Shown: piece by piece, positions 36,493 to 48,164 of the stretch | How the letters are laid out: the number at the start of each line of letters is the position of its first letter | Numbering within the stretch: the stretch's first letter is position 1 | Notes under the pieces: generated by a model | Seen by the model: only the letters and a program-made list of their open reading frames with translations | Databases searched by the model: none | What the model was told of the DNA's origin: nothing | Translations under genes and position numbers: made by a program | NCBI GenBank assembly: GCA_003254885.1 | Contig: QANT01007002.1 | Location: 30,786-94,785 of the forward strand | Length of the DNA stretch: 64,000 bases | Direction of reading: 5' to 3' | DNA from: Purshia tridentata | Lineage: Eukaryota > Streptophyta > Magnoliopsida > Rosales > Rosaceae

Positions 36493-38216
36493 TGTGTTAA
36501 GTGTGCATTTTTGCACACTTTCGTATGCTAACTCCTTAACCTAGAATGCTAGAACTTGGCATTTTGTGTGTTTTTGTTTTGTTTTAGTGTTTTGTAGGTA
36601 TTCTGGAGCAAATGAGGAAAAAGAAGCCAAAAGAGCTATTTTCAGACATTTCCTGATCAAACTAGGGAAACTGATGAAATCCTGATGGAACTAGGAAAGT
36701 TGAAATCCTACTCAAACAAGGAATCCTAGCCAAGTCAGGAAAACCATCTACGTCCAGGGCCAGAAATGAGAAATCCTAGTTGAACTAGGAAAACCAAATC
36801 CTAGTGGGACTAGGAAAACAAAACCCTAGTGAAATCATTTCGTAGGGGGATTGGGGAACATTAAGGAAAGTGTTCTAGAAGCTTCCAAAGAGTAGTGGGC
36901 CACCTTTTATGAAGTCAGTTGGGCCAAGAGTGAAGTGGATCACCCAAGAAGCATGCGCAAGGGAGCATGGGCTTAAGTGCCGCAAGCCCAAGGGATTAAA
37001 AACCCTAGGGGCAGCCGCATGTGCTTATGGGCCAAGGCCCTAGGGTTGCCGCAAAACCCTAGCCTCCAAAACCTGATTTTTAGTGATTTCCTTTTCCCTC
37101 TTCTCCAAGGAAAGCCTCCCTATATAAACCCCATTATACTTCAGAATTGGGGGATTAGCTTTTGCACAGAAATTCAGAATTTAGAGAGAGAGAAGAGAGG
37201 GGAATTCGGCCAGCCAAGAGAAGAGGAAGCTTGGCCTTGCCAAGGCCTTGCCGACGCCGCCCAAGAGAGAGGAGCTGCTGCCTTGCCGCCGTGCACCACC
37301 AGCCGCCGCCGTGAAGCCACCAGCCGCCACTACACCTTGCTGCCCACGGTTTGCTCTCATTTTTCCTTCTCTATTTTCCTAGTTTTAATTATGCTTTTGA
37401 GTTTATTGTTAAGTATGTCTAGCTAAACTTACAGCTAGGGCTAGGATGAAGCCCTAGTCATGCTACCTAATTTTCTTATGGATTGTTGAATTTCAATACA
37501 TGTTTGTTCATAAATCTTGGATCTCTGTTTAAATTGATTCTATTTGTGTGGCACCTTTGACTGATCACCTTAGGTTAAATGCATCTAGATTATTTTGTGA
37601 AATTAAATAAGCTTGAAAGGATGATAATTTCAATAGGCAGCAGGGAGATAGCCTAAGAACCTATCTTTGGGTGAAGGGATCATAGATTTGCACTGTGTAC
37701 ATTGTTTTGGATAGGTGGTCTATGTGTTTGACATCTTCATAGAACATAATGACTCTTGCATGGGTGATTGGCCTAGTTTATCTAGGAACATGCACGTTAA
37801 CTTGCTAGGGTAGGCCCGATAAGCTCTTAGTACATGCATAAGGAAGGTATAACGCCAAAAGGAAATAGCCAAAGCTTTTGGTAGTCAAACTTTATGAACA
37901 TACATGTTATTGATCGGATGGATTCCATAAGAATGTAAGGTAGTATGCTAGTGGTGTAATCTGAACCCTAGTGCTTTAATTATATTAATTTCTGTCTACT
38001 TCTTGCACGTTATTTTTATTAGTTACTAAACCTTTTCAAAACCCCTAATTGTGTGTGTGAGTAGTGTTTGGTTTAATTGAAATTAGTTCAAGTAGTAATC
38101 TACACATCAATACTCTTCTCTGAGGGATCGACCTCGTTATTTGCATGCTTTGCTACTTCGCGACTCGTGCACTTGCGAGTAAATTAGAGCTCTGATTTTA
38201 ACACTTTATTTTGGCT
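36493..38216 (+). mobile_element. 3' LTR of the Athila-type element, end missing
   Basis: Matches the 5' LTR closely from TGTGTTAAGTGTGC onward but stops ~25 bp short of its end, at TTTTGGCT just before an N at 38217. TATATAAA is at 37121. The missing end and the N suggest either truncation by the following array or an assembly join. Confidence 0.85.
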
Positions 38217-38217
38217 N

Positions 38218-40690
38218 GCTTCTGATAAGAACGCACGAAAACCCCATTTCGGTGCCTCCTCCACCCAATTTCGTTTCAATTGCACCAAAACGTCCCCGGT
38301 TGGCAATAAGGACATGAGGAAGCACTTTGTCTTGTTTGGATTAGCGTTCTAGCCCCAACGAACCAGTTTAGGTGTTAAGAATGCGTGGAACGTCATTTCG
38401 GTGCGCACTGTGCACGACTTGGTTAAAGTCGCACCAAAACGTGCGCGGTTGGCAAGAAGCACGTTCTCATGCTTGGATTAACGTTCTAGCCCTCAAGAAG
38501 CGCATTTCGTGTTAAGAAGGAACTCAAACCTCATTTCCGTGCACACTCAGTCTACTTTCGTCTAAATTGCATCAAAACGTGCCCGGTTGGCAAGAAGGAC
38601 ATGAGGACGCACGTTCCCATGTCTCGATTAGCGTGCCAGCCCTAAAGAACCACTTTAGGTGTGAAGAATGCACGAAAACATCATTTCGGTGCGTACTCAG
38701 TCCAAATTCGTCCAAATTGCACCGAAACTTCCCTGGTGGGCAAGAAAGACATAAGGAAGCACTTTCTCATGTCTCGATATTTGCGTGCTAACCCTAAGGA
38801 ACCACTTGAGGTCTTAAGAATGCACGGAAACGTCGTTTTGGCGTACACTGAGTCCAATTCGATTAAAGTTGCACCAAAACCTTCCCCGTTGGAAAGAAAG
38901 ACATGGGGAAGCACTCATGAGGTCTTAAGAGTGCACGGAAACGTCTTTTCGGTGCACACTGAGTCCAATTCGATTAAAGTTGCACCAAAACGTCCCCCGT
39001 TGGAAAGAAAGACATGGGGAAGCACTCTCTCATGTCTCGATGAGCGTTCAAGCCCCAAAGAACAGCTTTAGGTGCTAAGAGTGCACGAATACGTCATTTC
39101 GGTGCATACTCAGTCTAACTTGGCCCAAATTGCACCAAAACGTGCCCGATTGGAGAGAAAGAGGTGAGGAAGCACTCCCTAATGTGTCGATTAGCGTGCT
39201 AGCCCTAAAGAACCACTTCGGGTTTTAGGAATGAACGAAGACGTCACTTCGGTGCGCATAGTTCTATCCTTTTTATTGTTTTTGATTTTTCCCCCAGGTT
39301 GTAGCAGTGGAGCGGTCGAGCCAAAGACGTCGAGGCACTATATTAAAGTTGTAAAGTTGTAGGGATTTGTTCTCTTCGTATTTTATTTTCTGTAGTAAAT
39401 TTTGTAACGCGGCTCTGGTAACCTATTGAAAACCTAAGTAATTGGTATTGAAATTGGGTCGGAGACCCCTTTTGGTTGTGGTAGAGGAGCTGTGAATGCT
39501 TAGAAGTGTATTTGCAGGTTTCGTCGAGAAAAGGGTTAGTCCAATTTCAGGGGAGGTTCTGCCGAATTTTCGGTAGAATTTTTCCTTGATATTGGATTCC
39601 CGCAGGATCACTCCGAGTTCCAGGGTGGAATTCGGGAAGGGTCCTGTCACATTTCGTGTTTAGAAGGCTCGAAAACATCATTTCGGTGCGTACTCAATCC
39701 AATTTCGTGCAATTTCCACCAAAACGTGCCCGGTTGGCAAGAAAGATGTGGGGAAGCACTTTCTCATTCTTGGATTAGCGTTCTAGCCCTCAAGAAGCGC
39801 ATGCTTCTGATAAGAACGCACGAAAACCCCATTTCGGTGCCTCCTCCACCCAATTTCGTTTCAATTGCACCAAAACGTCCCCGGTTGGCAATAAGGACAT
39901 GAGGAAGCACTTTGTCTTGTTTGGATTAGCGTTCTAGCCCCAACGAACCAGTTTAGGTGTTAAGAATGCGTGGAACGTCATTTCGGTGCGCACTGTGCAC
40001 GACTTGGTTAAAGTCGCACCAAAACGTGCGCGGTTGGCAAGAAGCACGTTCTCATGCTTGGATTAACGTTCTAGCCCTCAAGAAGCGCATTTCGTGTTAA
40101 GAAGGAACTCAAACCTCATTTCCGTGCACACTCAGTCTACTTTCGTCTAAATAGCATCAAAACGTGCCAGGTTGGCAAGAAGGACATGAGGACGCACGTT
40201 CCCATGTCTCGATTAGCGTGCCAGCCCTAAAGAACCACGTTAGGTGTGAATAATGCACGAAAACATCATTTCGGTGCGTACTCAGTCCAAATTCGTCCAA
40301 ATTGCACCGAAACTTCCCTGGTGGGCAAGAAAGACATAAGGAAGCACTTTCTCATGTCTCGATATTTGCGTGCTAACCCTAAGGAACCACTTGAGGTCTT
40401 AAGAGTGCACGGAAACGTCGTTTCGGCGCACACTGAGTCCAATTCGATTAAAGTTGCACCAAAACGTCCCCCGTTGGAAAGAAAGACATGGGGAAGCACT
40501 CTCTCATGTCTCGATGAGCGTTCAAGCCCCAAAGAACAGCTTTAGGTGCTAAGAGTGCACGAATACGTCATTTCGTTGCATACTCAGTCTAACTTGGTCC
40601 AAATTGCACCAAAACGGGCCCGATTGGAGAGAAAGAGGTGAGGAAGCACTCCCTAATGCGTCGATTACCGTGCTAGCCCTAAAGAACCAA
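38218..40690 (+). repeat. ~150-bp tandem array with 1,585-bp higher-order period
   Basis: Degenerate units marked by CATTTCGGTGCG, GCACCAAAACGTGCCCGGTTGG and a 'tagccctaaagaaccactt' box start at 38245, 38394, 38532, 38682, 38834, 38945, 39095 and 39245, then at 39678, 39830, 39979, 40117, 40267, 40419 and 40569. Spacing is mostly 138-152 bp, with one 111-bp unit. The blocks at 38245-38834 and 39830-40419 match with a constant 1,585-bp offset, showing a recent higher-order duplication. A Gypsy LTR fragment (39251-39650) sits inside. The array runs directly into MULE transposase coding at 40691. Open frames within it, on both strands, are repeat artefacts. Confidence 0.9.
39251..39650 (+). mobile_element. 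Gypsy LTR 3'-end fragment inside the array
   Basis: Matches the last ~390 bp of the solo LTR (about 18612-19003): CAGGTTGTAGC, GGTCGAGCCA, TGGGTCGGAGACCCC, TTCCCGCAGGATCACTCC and the end GGGTCCTGTCA. The 5' part is missing. It lies between the two higher-order blocks and so is part of the 1,585-bp period. Confidence 0.85.
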
Positions 40691-43015
40691 AAAGATATTT
40701 TGAAGACCATAAAAAGCAGAAATCCGGATAATACATCATTAATCAAGACAGTAGACAATGCTAGGCAAAAATATAGGGTCATCGAGAAGGTCGGTAGATC
40801 AGAGATGCAAGTATTGCTAAGTAAGTTGAGAGAACATAATTATGTTGAGTGGCATAGAAGTTCTGGTGATGTTATGACTGACTTGTTTTGGACTCATCCT
40901 GGGAGTGTTAACATATTACATACATTTCCACTTGTATTGGTAATGGATTGCACTTACAAGATTAATAGGTACTGTTGGCCACTATTTGAGATTGTGGGTG
41001 TGACTTCCACTAGCACAACATTCTCTGTTGCATTTGTTTATATCTGTTCCGAGAAAGAGGACCATTATTCTTGGGCTTTGGGTAGATTACGGTCTTTATT
41101 GAATGACGATTGTCCTCCTGGTGTGATTGTCACAGATTGAGAACTAGCACTTATGTCTACAATCCCTAAAGTGTTTCCTAGTGCCGGATATTTCTTGTGT
41201 AGATGGCACATTAATAGGAACGTGTTGAAAAGTTGCAGGAAGTTGTTTGGTACGGTTGACAATTAGGAGAAGTTTAATGGTGCTTGGCATTACTTGGTCG
41301 GATCAAATACCGAGGTTGAATACGTGAGTCGATTGCATGACATGGAAACCAACTTTGGTTCATACGCCGAAGCTATGGAGTACATCAAGAATAATTGGTT
41401 GATACCTTACAAGGAAAGGTTTATAGCTGCATGGACAGACACTTGTATGCACTTTGGTAACACCACTTCAAATAGGGTGGAAGGTGCACATTCGAGGCTA
41501 AAGAAAGAACTTGGCACTAGTCAGCTTAGTTTTGAGTTATCGTGGCCGCATATTCATAACTTGATAGAGTCCCAGCATACGCACATTAAGGCATATTTTA
41601 AGAAAAAGCGGTTGTTTTATCCAACACAATGTCAAGAAACACGAGGAGATTAGGCTCTGTATCAGATNCTATGTATCAGATACAGCATTGAATATAATTA
41701 GTTGTGAGATAAAGAGATACCTTCACTAACTAACCTTAAACACCTATTAATTTGGACCAATAATTTATATTTGTTTATCATGCAGGGCTGAATGGATCGA
41801 AGGTGCCTTACCATGTGATTGCAGTATTTGTCGGACGCATGAGTTGCCATGTGCGCAAGAGATTTTGTCATACAAACGACGTAACCGGCCAATTCCACTT
41901 GACGTTATCCATCCCTATTGGAGAAAGTTGGATTTTAATACTGATTCGGAGCCCAGAAAAGTCACGGCTCCCCCAGTTGCTGCGACAGTAGAGAGACTAA
42001 TAAAGTGGATGGAAGAACAAGATGCAAACACGCAAAAGCACATAAGTTTGAAGTTAGAAGAGCTTATGAATCCAAGTTGCACTAGTCTTCAAGAACCACA
42101 TGTGAAGACCAAGATTAGGGGCCGCCCAAGTAAAGCCGAAATCTCTACTCGTCGTTTGCTATCCGCATTTGAGTACGTACTTTCTGGTTGTGATAGTCAT
42201 TCATCCTCACCGTCCATTGGCAATGTTGACACTAACTCCCATACAAAGAGATTAAAAAAAAGGTCCGCCAAAGTGAAGGAGAACTCGCCCATTCCATTTG
42301 CTCAGCCACATCAGTATGTTGTTCAGTTTCAACCCATCATGAGACCGTATATTGAAGGTATCACCGATGTAAGTTCCGATGGTAACTGTGGATATAGAGT
42401 TGTCGCCACAGCTATGGGCTTTGGGGAAGACGCTTGGCGAAAAGTACGCACAGACTTATCTAGGACACTATTTTCAAAATCGACTTTGTTTGAGTCTGTT
42501 TTTCGTGTACGAGAGCGAGTGATTGAGTTTCAGAAGGCATTTGATTACTTCGATAGCACTCCTGCACCTAGAGATCATTGGATGACCATGCCCGAGATAG
42601 GATATATTATCGCCACTTGTTATGGTGTAACCGTGATCCATTTATGTAGATCACTATGCCTCACGTGTCTCCCACTCTATGCACTATCCTAAGCACATCA
42701 AGATGTTGAGCTTCGTGAGATTTGCATTGGTTTTGTGAACGGTGATCATTTTGTACAAGTACGGCCTATCAATTGAGTAATTGTAGATTTATACATTTTG
42801 TACTTTCATTATTAATTTGTTCACTTCATACATTTTCATAGGTACACTTGTCACTGGGTCATCCTATGCCACATATTCCAGATGATTGGCATAAAAATGC
42901 CAATGCATATGATGCACGTGGCTGGTACCTTGGATACCAAAGTCGTCTTGAGGAGTTCAAGCAAATAAAGGGTGATGTGACTTCGTCGACGATTGTGTCT
43001 CTTGATAATGATTGA
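40691..43015 (+). pseudogene. MULE transposase with SWIM and OTU-protease regions, decayed
   Basis: Mutator-like transposase core. The catalytic acidic residues are visible in LVMDCTYKIN (first D), VIVTD (second D) and NRVEGAHSRLKK (E), with FLCRWHINRN between. A SWIM-type zinc finger follows (CDCSICRTHELPCAQE, about 41809-41860), then a linker with a basic RGRPSKAE motif. Next is an OTU-family cysteine protease domain with DGNCGYR (Asp and Cys, about 42374-42394) and GDHFVQ (His, about 42741-42758). The last exon is 42842-43015, after an intron with donor at 42759. Defects: stops at 41138, 41264 and 42690, a frame change between about 41600 and 41800 (with an N at 41667), and loss of the N-terminus, replaced by the tandem array. 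OTU domains remove ubiquitin in known cases; its role in a transposon is inference. Confidence 0.82.
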
Positions 43016-43299
43016 ATTTAGATTTATTGAACCATTTATGTCTAATTATTCGTACAAGAATGAGCTAATTGTGCGGCATACATAATTATTTATAGTAACT
43101 TGTCGACTTGTATGAGTAAATTCGGTGTAGTTTTCCGCACAGTAGTAACTTGTCGTGCGTGTTGTATAATTAAATTCAATATTAGGTCATCAAAATTTGA
43201 ACTTGAAGCCGTAATGTATTTATGTTTTTTCTTTTGCATGCATAGGGTATGAACCATTTAATAGTTGAGATATGGCAAAATATTGGTGTAGTATTTCCA

Positions 43300-44425
43300 T
43301 TTGAGACTGAGTGAAATTTCCATCCAAATGTTGAACTAGCTGTTTCGATATTACGTTGTCGAACAATATCAATATTGTCGAAATTAGTTCATCGAATTGT
43401 TCTCACCATTTCCATAACTAATGGTCGAATACTGGGTGACTTTTCCATGGAAGCCACAAACTAGCTGTTTCGATAGTAAGTTATCGAACAATATTCGTAG
43501 TTTCAGAAATATATCATCGAATCATTCTCACCATTTCAGTACTTAACTGTTGAATACTGGGTGAATTTTCCATTCAAATGTTGAACTAGATGTTTCGATA
43601 GTAAGTTATCGAACAAAATGAGTCTTCTCGGACGTAGTTCCTCGAATCTTTCTCATCATTTCAGTACTTAACTGTCAAATACTAGATGAATTCTACAAAA
43701 TGTTGAACCATTGCTGTCTCGGTAGTTGAGTGTCGAACAATATAGAGTGTTTCGGACTTAGTGCGTCGAATAGTTTACACCATTTCAGTACTTAACTGTC
43801 GAATACTGGGTGAATTTTCCATCCAAAGGTTGAACTAGCTGTTTCGATAGTAAGTTGTCGAACAATAGCGGAGTTTTGGCTATAGTTCATCAAATTCTGC
43901 TCACTATTTCAGTATCTAACTGTCGAATACTGTTTGAATTTTTATTCAAATGTTAAACTAGCTATTTCGATAGTAAGTTGTCGAACGATATCAGGGGTTT
44001 CGGTTGTAGTTCATCGAATTGTTCTCACTATTTCAGTAACTAAATGTCGAATACTGGGTGAATTTTTCCATCCAAATGTTGAACTAACTGTTTCGGTAGT
44101 TAGGTGTCGAACAATATGTATTTTTTGGACTTAGTTCATCGAATCACCATTTCAGTAATTATCTGTCAAATACTGGGTGAGTTCTCAATCAAAATGTTGA
44201 ACCAGCTGTTTCGGTAGTGTGTTGGCGAACTGTGTAAGGGGTTTCGAACATTGTTCATCGAATAGTTTTCACGATTTCAGTACTTAACTGTTGAATACTG
44301 GGTGAATTTTCCTCCAAGCTTTGATCTAGCCGTTTCGATAGTAAGTTGTCGAACTATATAAGGAGTTTCGGAAGTAGTTCATCGAATTGGTTTAACAATT
44401 TCCGTAACAAATTGTCGAATACTGG
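43300..44425. repeat. ~124-bp tandem array beside the MULE
   Basis: Ten repeats of a unit with AATACTGGGTGAATTTTCC, TGTTGAACTAGCTGTTTCGATAG, AAGTTGTCGAACAATA and TTCATCGAATTGTTCTCACC. The ACTGGGTG anchor occurs at 43306, 43431, 43556, 43681, 43805, 43929, 44053, 44172, 44297 and 44421, mostly 124-125 bp apart (one 119). Units diverge moderately. It lies between the converging transposase and PMD genes. Subterminal tandem repeats are known in some MULEs. Confidence 0.9.
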
Positions 44426-44939
44426 AAGGTGAGCAGGAAATTCATGAAGAAGTCAAGTGCTATGGAAGGCATTCTGTTTGAGAGGATGCAGAGGAACATC
44501 ACCATACAAGGAGGTCTTCTTCTAGTGCATGACCATATAAATATTACATTAATTCTTGCCATTCAGAGTTCACTTCACATATACATGTCTCAAAACAAGG
44601 CCAATTTCTTATTGAAAAGCTGTGAAAATTTATTTAACCCCATGACAAAGGAAAAACCAGTAACCTGAAATTTTAACATGCACAACTCAGTATTCCATTC
44701 CACAGTGTCCAACACAAAGCCTTGTGATTTTCCCATTACTTCATCGAATTGGCTTACCAAAATAATAAGCCCATATTAGAATGTTTCTTCATGTGCCAAA
44801 TACTACACAATACGATAAAAATTAAGCTACTGGGGAATTTGTTCACAAAATTTAACTAAAGACTTGCTGTCAACTTCACAATATGTTCAAAAAAAGCAGC
44901 AACTTCACAATATCTTCATGTCACCCTTGGAAAAGGGAA
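44426..44939. other. PMD gene 3' flank
   Basis: AT-rich sequence between the 124-bp array and the stop codon of the PMD gene, probably its 3' UTR. No coding feature supported. Confidence 0.5.
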
Positions 44940-47276
44940 TCAGGTACGAGGACGACATTCATATGCCATGGTGTGGCTCAAGTGTCCACCCTCCAACAGC
45001 TGGTGCAAACTGCTAATCGCCCGATAAAGATGTGAGGGACGTTTGGTGGCCTCATTCTCGCCCAATTCCACAATCGAACGAGTAACGTTCAGCATCCGAT
45101 TAGCAAGATCCTACAAAATTTTTAAAAATAAATATAAGTTACCATGCCAAATGCTATGCCAAACCCGAGACTTAAAATGGAAATAAATACCATGCTAAAT
45201 CCGGGTTCCAATGATGATTGGGGGTTAAATGCGCTCCTATACAACGGGTTTTGAATATGCGGATGAGATACCGCCTTGAAAAATATAAGTTATCATGCCA
45301 AATGCTATGCCAAACTTGAGACTTAAAATGGAAATAAATACCGTGCTAAATCCGGGTTCCAATGATGATTGGGGGTCAAATGCGCTCCTATACAGCGGGT
45401 TTTGAATATACGGATGAGATACCGCCTTGAACCACTCAATGTACCCATCGACAGTGTCCGTAGGAGCCCTCACTGGTATACTTCGACTACCCTCAGACAG
45501 TAAGTGATCCCTCCAATTACTCCATGTCCTATCGAAGTAAGGGTAGTATGGGTTGTAAGATTGCGCATAGGCACCCCGTCGTCCATGCTGAGGAGCACGT
45601 GGTGCCGGAGGAATCATTTGCACCCGTCCAAATTGCCTCAACACCCTCTCAGGATAATATGGCTCCACAACTTCAAAACACTTGATTAGTCCAGTGTAGA
45701 ATGCTATCTCTGGAAAGGGGTGCTCCTCTTTATGGGTTTTGTAGGGCTCCCATATAACCTATAAAAAAAACACACAAATCAATTGAGAACCTAAACAGTA
45801 AGTCAAGTAATAGGGTAGCCTTTAATAACTGAAGCAATTTAATCATCAAGTTAATTTATAAAAATAACACAATTTTCATGGTAAATGTATATACCTGATC
45901 AGCCTTCAAATCATCAAGTCTCTGTCTCAATTTCTGGACGTCCTCTGATGAAGTCCCACCATCTCTGCTCGGGGTCCATCGGTACGCACGAGGCTTATCA
46001 TCTCGATAATTTGGGTCATATCGAGGATGGGTAACAAAATGCATGTGCTCGTATACCCATGCCTCTAACAAAGTCTGATACCCACTAATTTGCCTCACCT
46101 TAGACCTAGAGGACATACCTAGCTGCCGGTACATATGTGCTAATGCCCCTGCACCCCATGCATAATGTCTAATGGTGTCAAGTTCAGTTAACAACCTCAA
46201 ATATTGAACTTGCACCCTTGTTCCGGTCTTATCAGTAAAAAGGGTACATCCCAACAAAAACAAAATGTAAGCCCTAGCAGCATACCTCACTGACTCTATA
46301 TCATCTCCATCAGTCACTCCACTAAATTTCGACCGTAACCATTCTAGACGTACAAATTCACCAGGATAGCTATCCAACTCTGAACTAGCATCTGCCTCAC
46401 TAACCCCTAAGCAAGTCCTCAACAGCAAAACTGCGGAAATATCATCACCTGGGGGTGTAGAAATGGGTAGCCCTTCGACCGGAATCCCCAAAATGTTTGA
46501 CACATCATCTAGTGTGATGGTCATCTCACCAAAAGGCATATGGAAAGTATTGGTCTCAGGCTGCCACTTCTCAACAAAGGCAGAGACCACCACCTTATTA
46601 ACCATACGATAAGAGCACGACACCAACGACTCCAGACCAGATTGTCTAACATACCCTTTGATAAGGTTATTATCATTCCTACCCCACAAGCCCCATGAAC
46701 AAAGCGTTCTGGTTTTGGACATGTATCTCAGGGGCTCTCGTTCCTATTCACAAAAACAATGAAGGATATTAATATGGTTTGTATAGTAATAACATTGACA
46801 CACGCAGTTAGAAACAATATTAATTTACATATAGTTTTAATATTTTATCCTCAAATATGGTATGTAACTTAAAATACCTCATTATTCCATATAGTTGCAG
46901 CAATGTGGCTCTTAAAACTTTTAAGTAATGATATATCGGTAGGACCTCCAGGAAAAGGAGCATCCAAATCAGTGCCACTGTCTTCTACAACACCCGGCTT
47001 GGCTACAGTAACCTCAGCCAGATTTTCAGTGACATTCTCGTCTGGCTGGACCGTCTCATTGTCATTTGACTGCCCCGCTACATTCTCATTTGCCTCTGGA
47101 TGGACATCTTCCACCACTTCTGGATTAGCTGTTTTACGTAATTTCCTTCGCCTTGCAGAAGCTGTAGGACGTTTTCGTCCTTCCTTAAGTGTAGATGGTC
47201 CACTTGTAGATGGTCCACTTCCAGCAGCACCACCTTTATCAGGTCTACGACGAGTGGTTACGACTCTCTTTCTCAT
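44940..47276 (-). CDS. Plant mobile domain (PMD) protein, MAIN-like
   Basis: Four exons in continuous phase: 46878-47276, 45895-46743, 45342-45758, 44940-45110; 1,836 nt, 611 residues, no internal stop. Residues 1-133 are basic then acidic low complexity (MRKRVVTTRRRPDKGG). Residues about 134-480 form the plant mobile domain: WQPETNTFHMPFGEMTITLDDVSNILGIPVEGLP, then GAGALAHMYRQLG and GYQTLLEAWVYEHM. A region typical of PMD C-termini follows (NPYYPYFDRTWSNW, then DTVDGYIEWF). MAIN and MAIL1 are known PMD nuclear proteins acting with PP7L in gene and transposon silencing; many PMD genes lie in transposons. A 5' UTR intron is likely (donor at 47856, acceptor at 47279). It faces the MULE-OTU gene across the 124-bp array. 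Whether it is a host gene or element-borne is open. Confidence 0.85.
45108..45436. repeat. ~165-bp tandem duplication across PMD exon 3
   Basis: The block AAATATAAGTTAYCATGCCAAATGC ... GAGATACCGCCTTGAA occurs at about 45116-45280 and 45281-45435 with few differences. It duplicates the 3' part of exon 3 with its donor site. The extra exon copy lies in the intron before the last exon. Confidence 0.85.
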
Positions 47277-47856
47277 ACCTACATTCAAAAACAAAACAAT
47301 ATAACTGAGAATTGTAAGCAACAGAATATAGGATTCATTCGGAAGATGTCCACCAAATAAATGTACATAGTTCGGGAGATTATCATCTAATAAATTTGTA
47401 CATTTTATCAGAAAACTACTGAATTGTATTCAAAATTTCAGAATTTTTTTGGCGAATGAATTTATGTACAAATCCCCAAAAATGAACATTCGAAGACTTT
47501 TGCTGAATAATTTAGATCTATTCGACAACATACTGCTAAATAATTTCAAATAATTCAGAAAACCACAAACAAATGGAAGAATGAAAACCCATAACGGAAA
47601 ACCCTAACATCTTAACAGGCAACTACAGAATTTTCTTCAATATTTCAGAAATTTGTTGGCGAATGAATTTCTGAACAAATCCCCTAAGATTGTTGCTAAA
47701 TAATTTAGATCCATTCGACAACATGCTTCAAAATAATTGCACATAATTCAGAACACCAGAACCAAATGGAAGAATGAAAACCCAGAACACAACCTTAAAC
47801 CCACATTCAAATCTTTTTCTACAACATCTAAAATATCAAATCGCCAATGAACTCAC

Positions 47857-48160
47857 CTTAGTTTCGACGGAATATGAGGCAGAGATGGTTATGGGTGATG
47901 GTGACGCCGGTGCAGACGCAGGCGGTGGCTACTGTTGGTGACGCCGGCGCAGAAGGCACTGGACGTTGCGGCTACTGAAGATGGAGATGGAGGGGATGAG
48001 TGAGTGAGAGATGGCACCGCTAACACAGTCGGTGTAGGAAGGTCAGCAATGACGGAGCTGGCGGAGGAGAGAGGTTAGCAACGACGGAGCCGGCGGAGGA
48101 GAGAGGTCAACGGAGGCAGCAACAGAGAAAGCTTCGATGGTGTGGGATGCGGTTTGGGAA
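47857..48160 (-). promoter_or_regulatory. Probable 5' UTR exon and promoter of the PMD gene
   Basis: The minus strand has a strong donor (AAG|GTGAGT) at 47856/47857. Upstream is a GC-richer leader-like stretch with an imperfect ~34-bp tandem repeat (CTCTCTCCTCCGCCGGCTCCG, about 48040-48110). Inferred from splice signals only. Confidence 0.45.
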
Positions 48161-48164
48161 AGTT

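Noticed and set aside
38567-40545. Frames up to 136 codons in the 150-bp array
   Set aside because: They repeat with the array and exist on both strands because the unit length is often a multiple of three.
38218-40690. CRISPR-like regular spacing
   Set aside because: Eukaryotic DNA; whole ~150-bp units are repeated, with no short repeat and unique spacer pattern.
41803-41991. Plus-strand frame starting MPYHVIAVFVG
   Set aside because: Wrong frame of the SWIM/linker region of the transposase; the neighbouring frame carries the CDCSICR motif.
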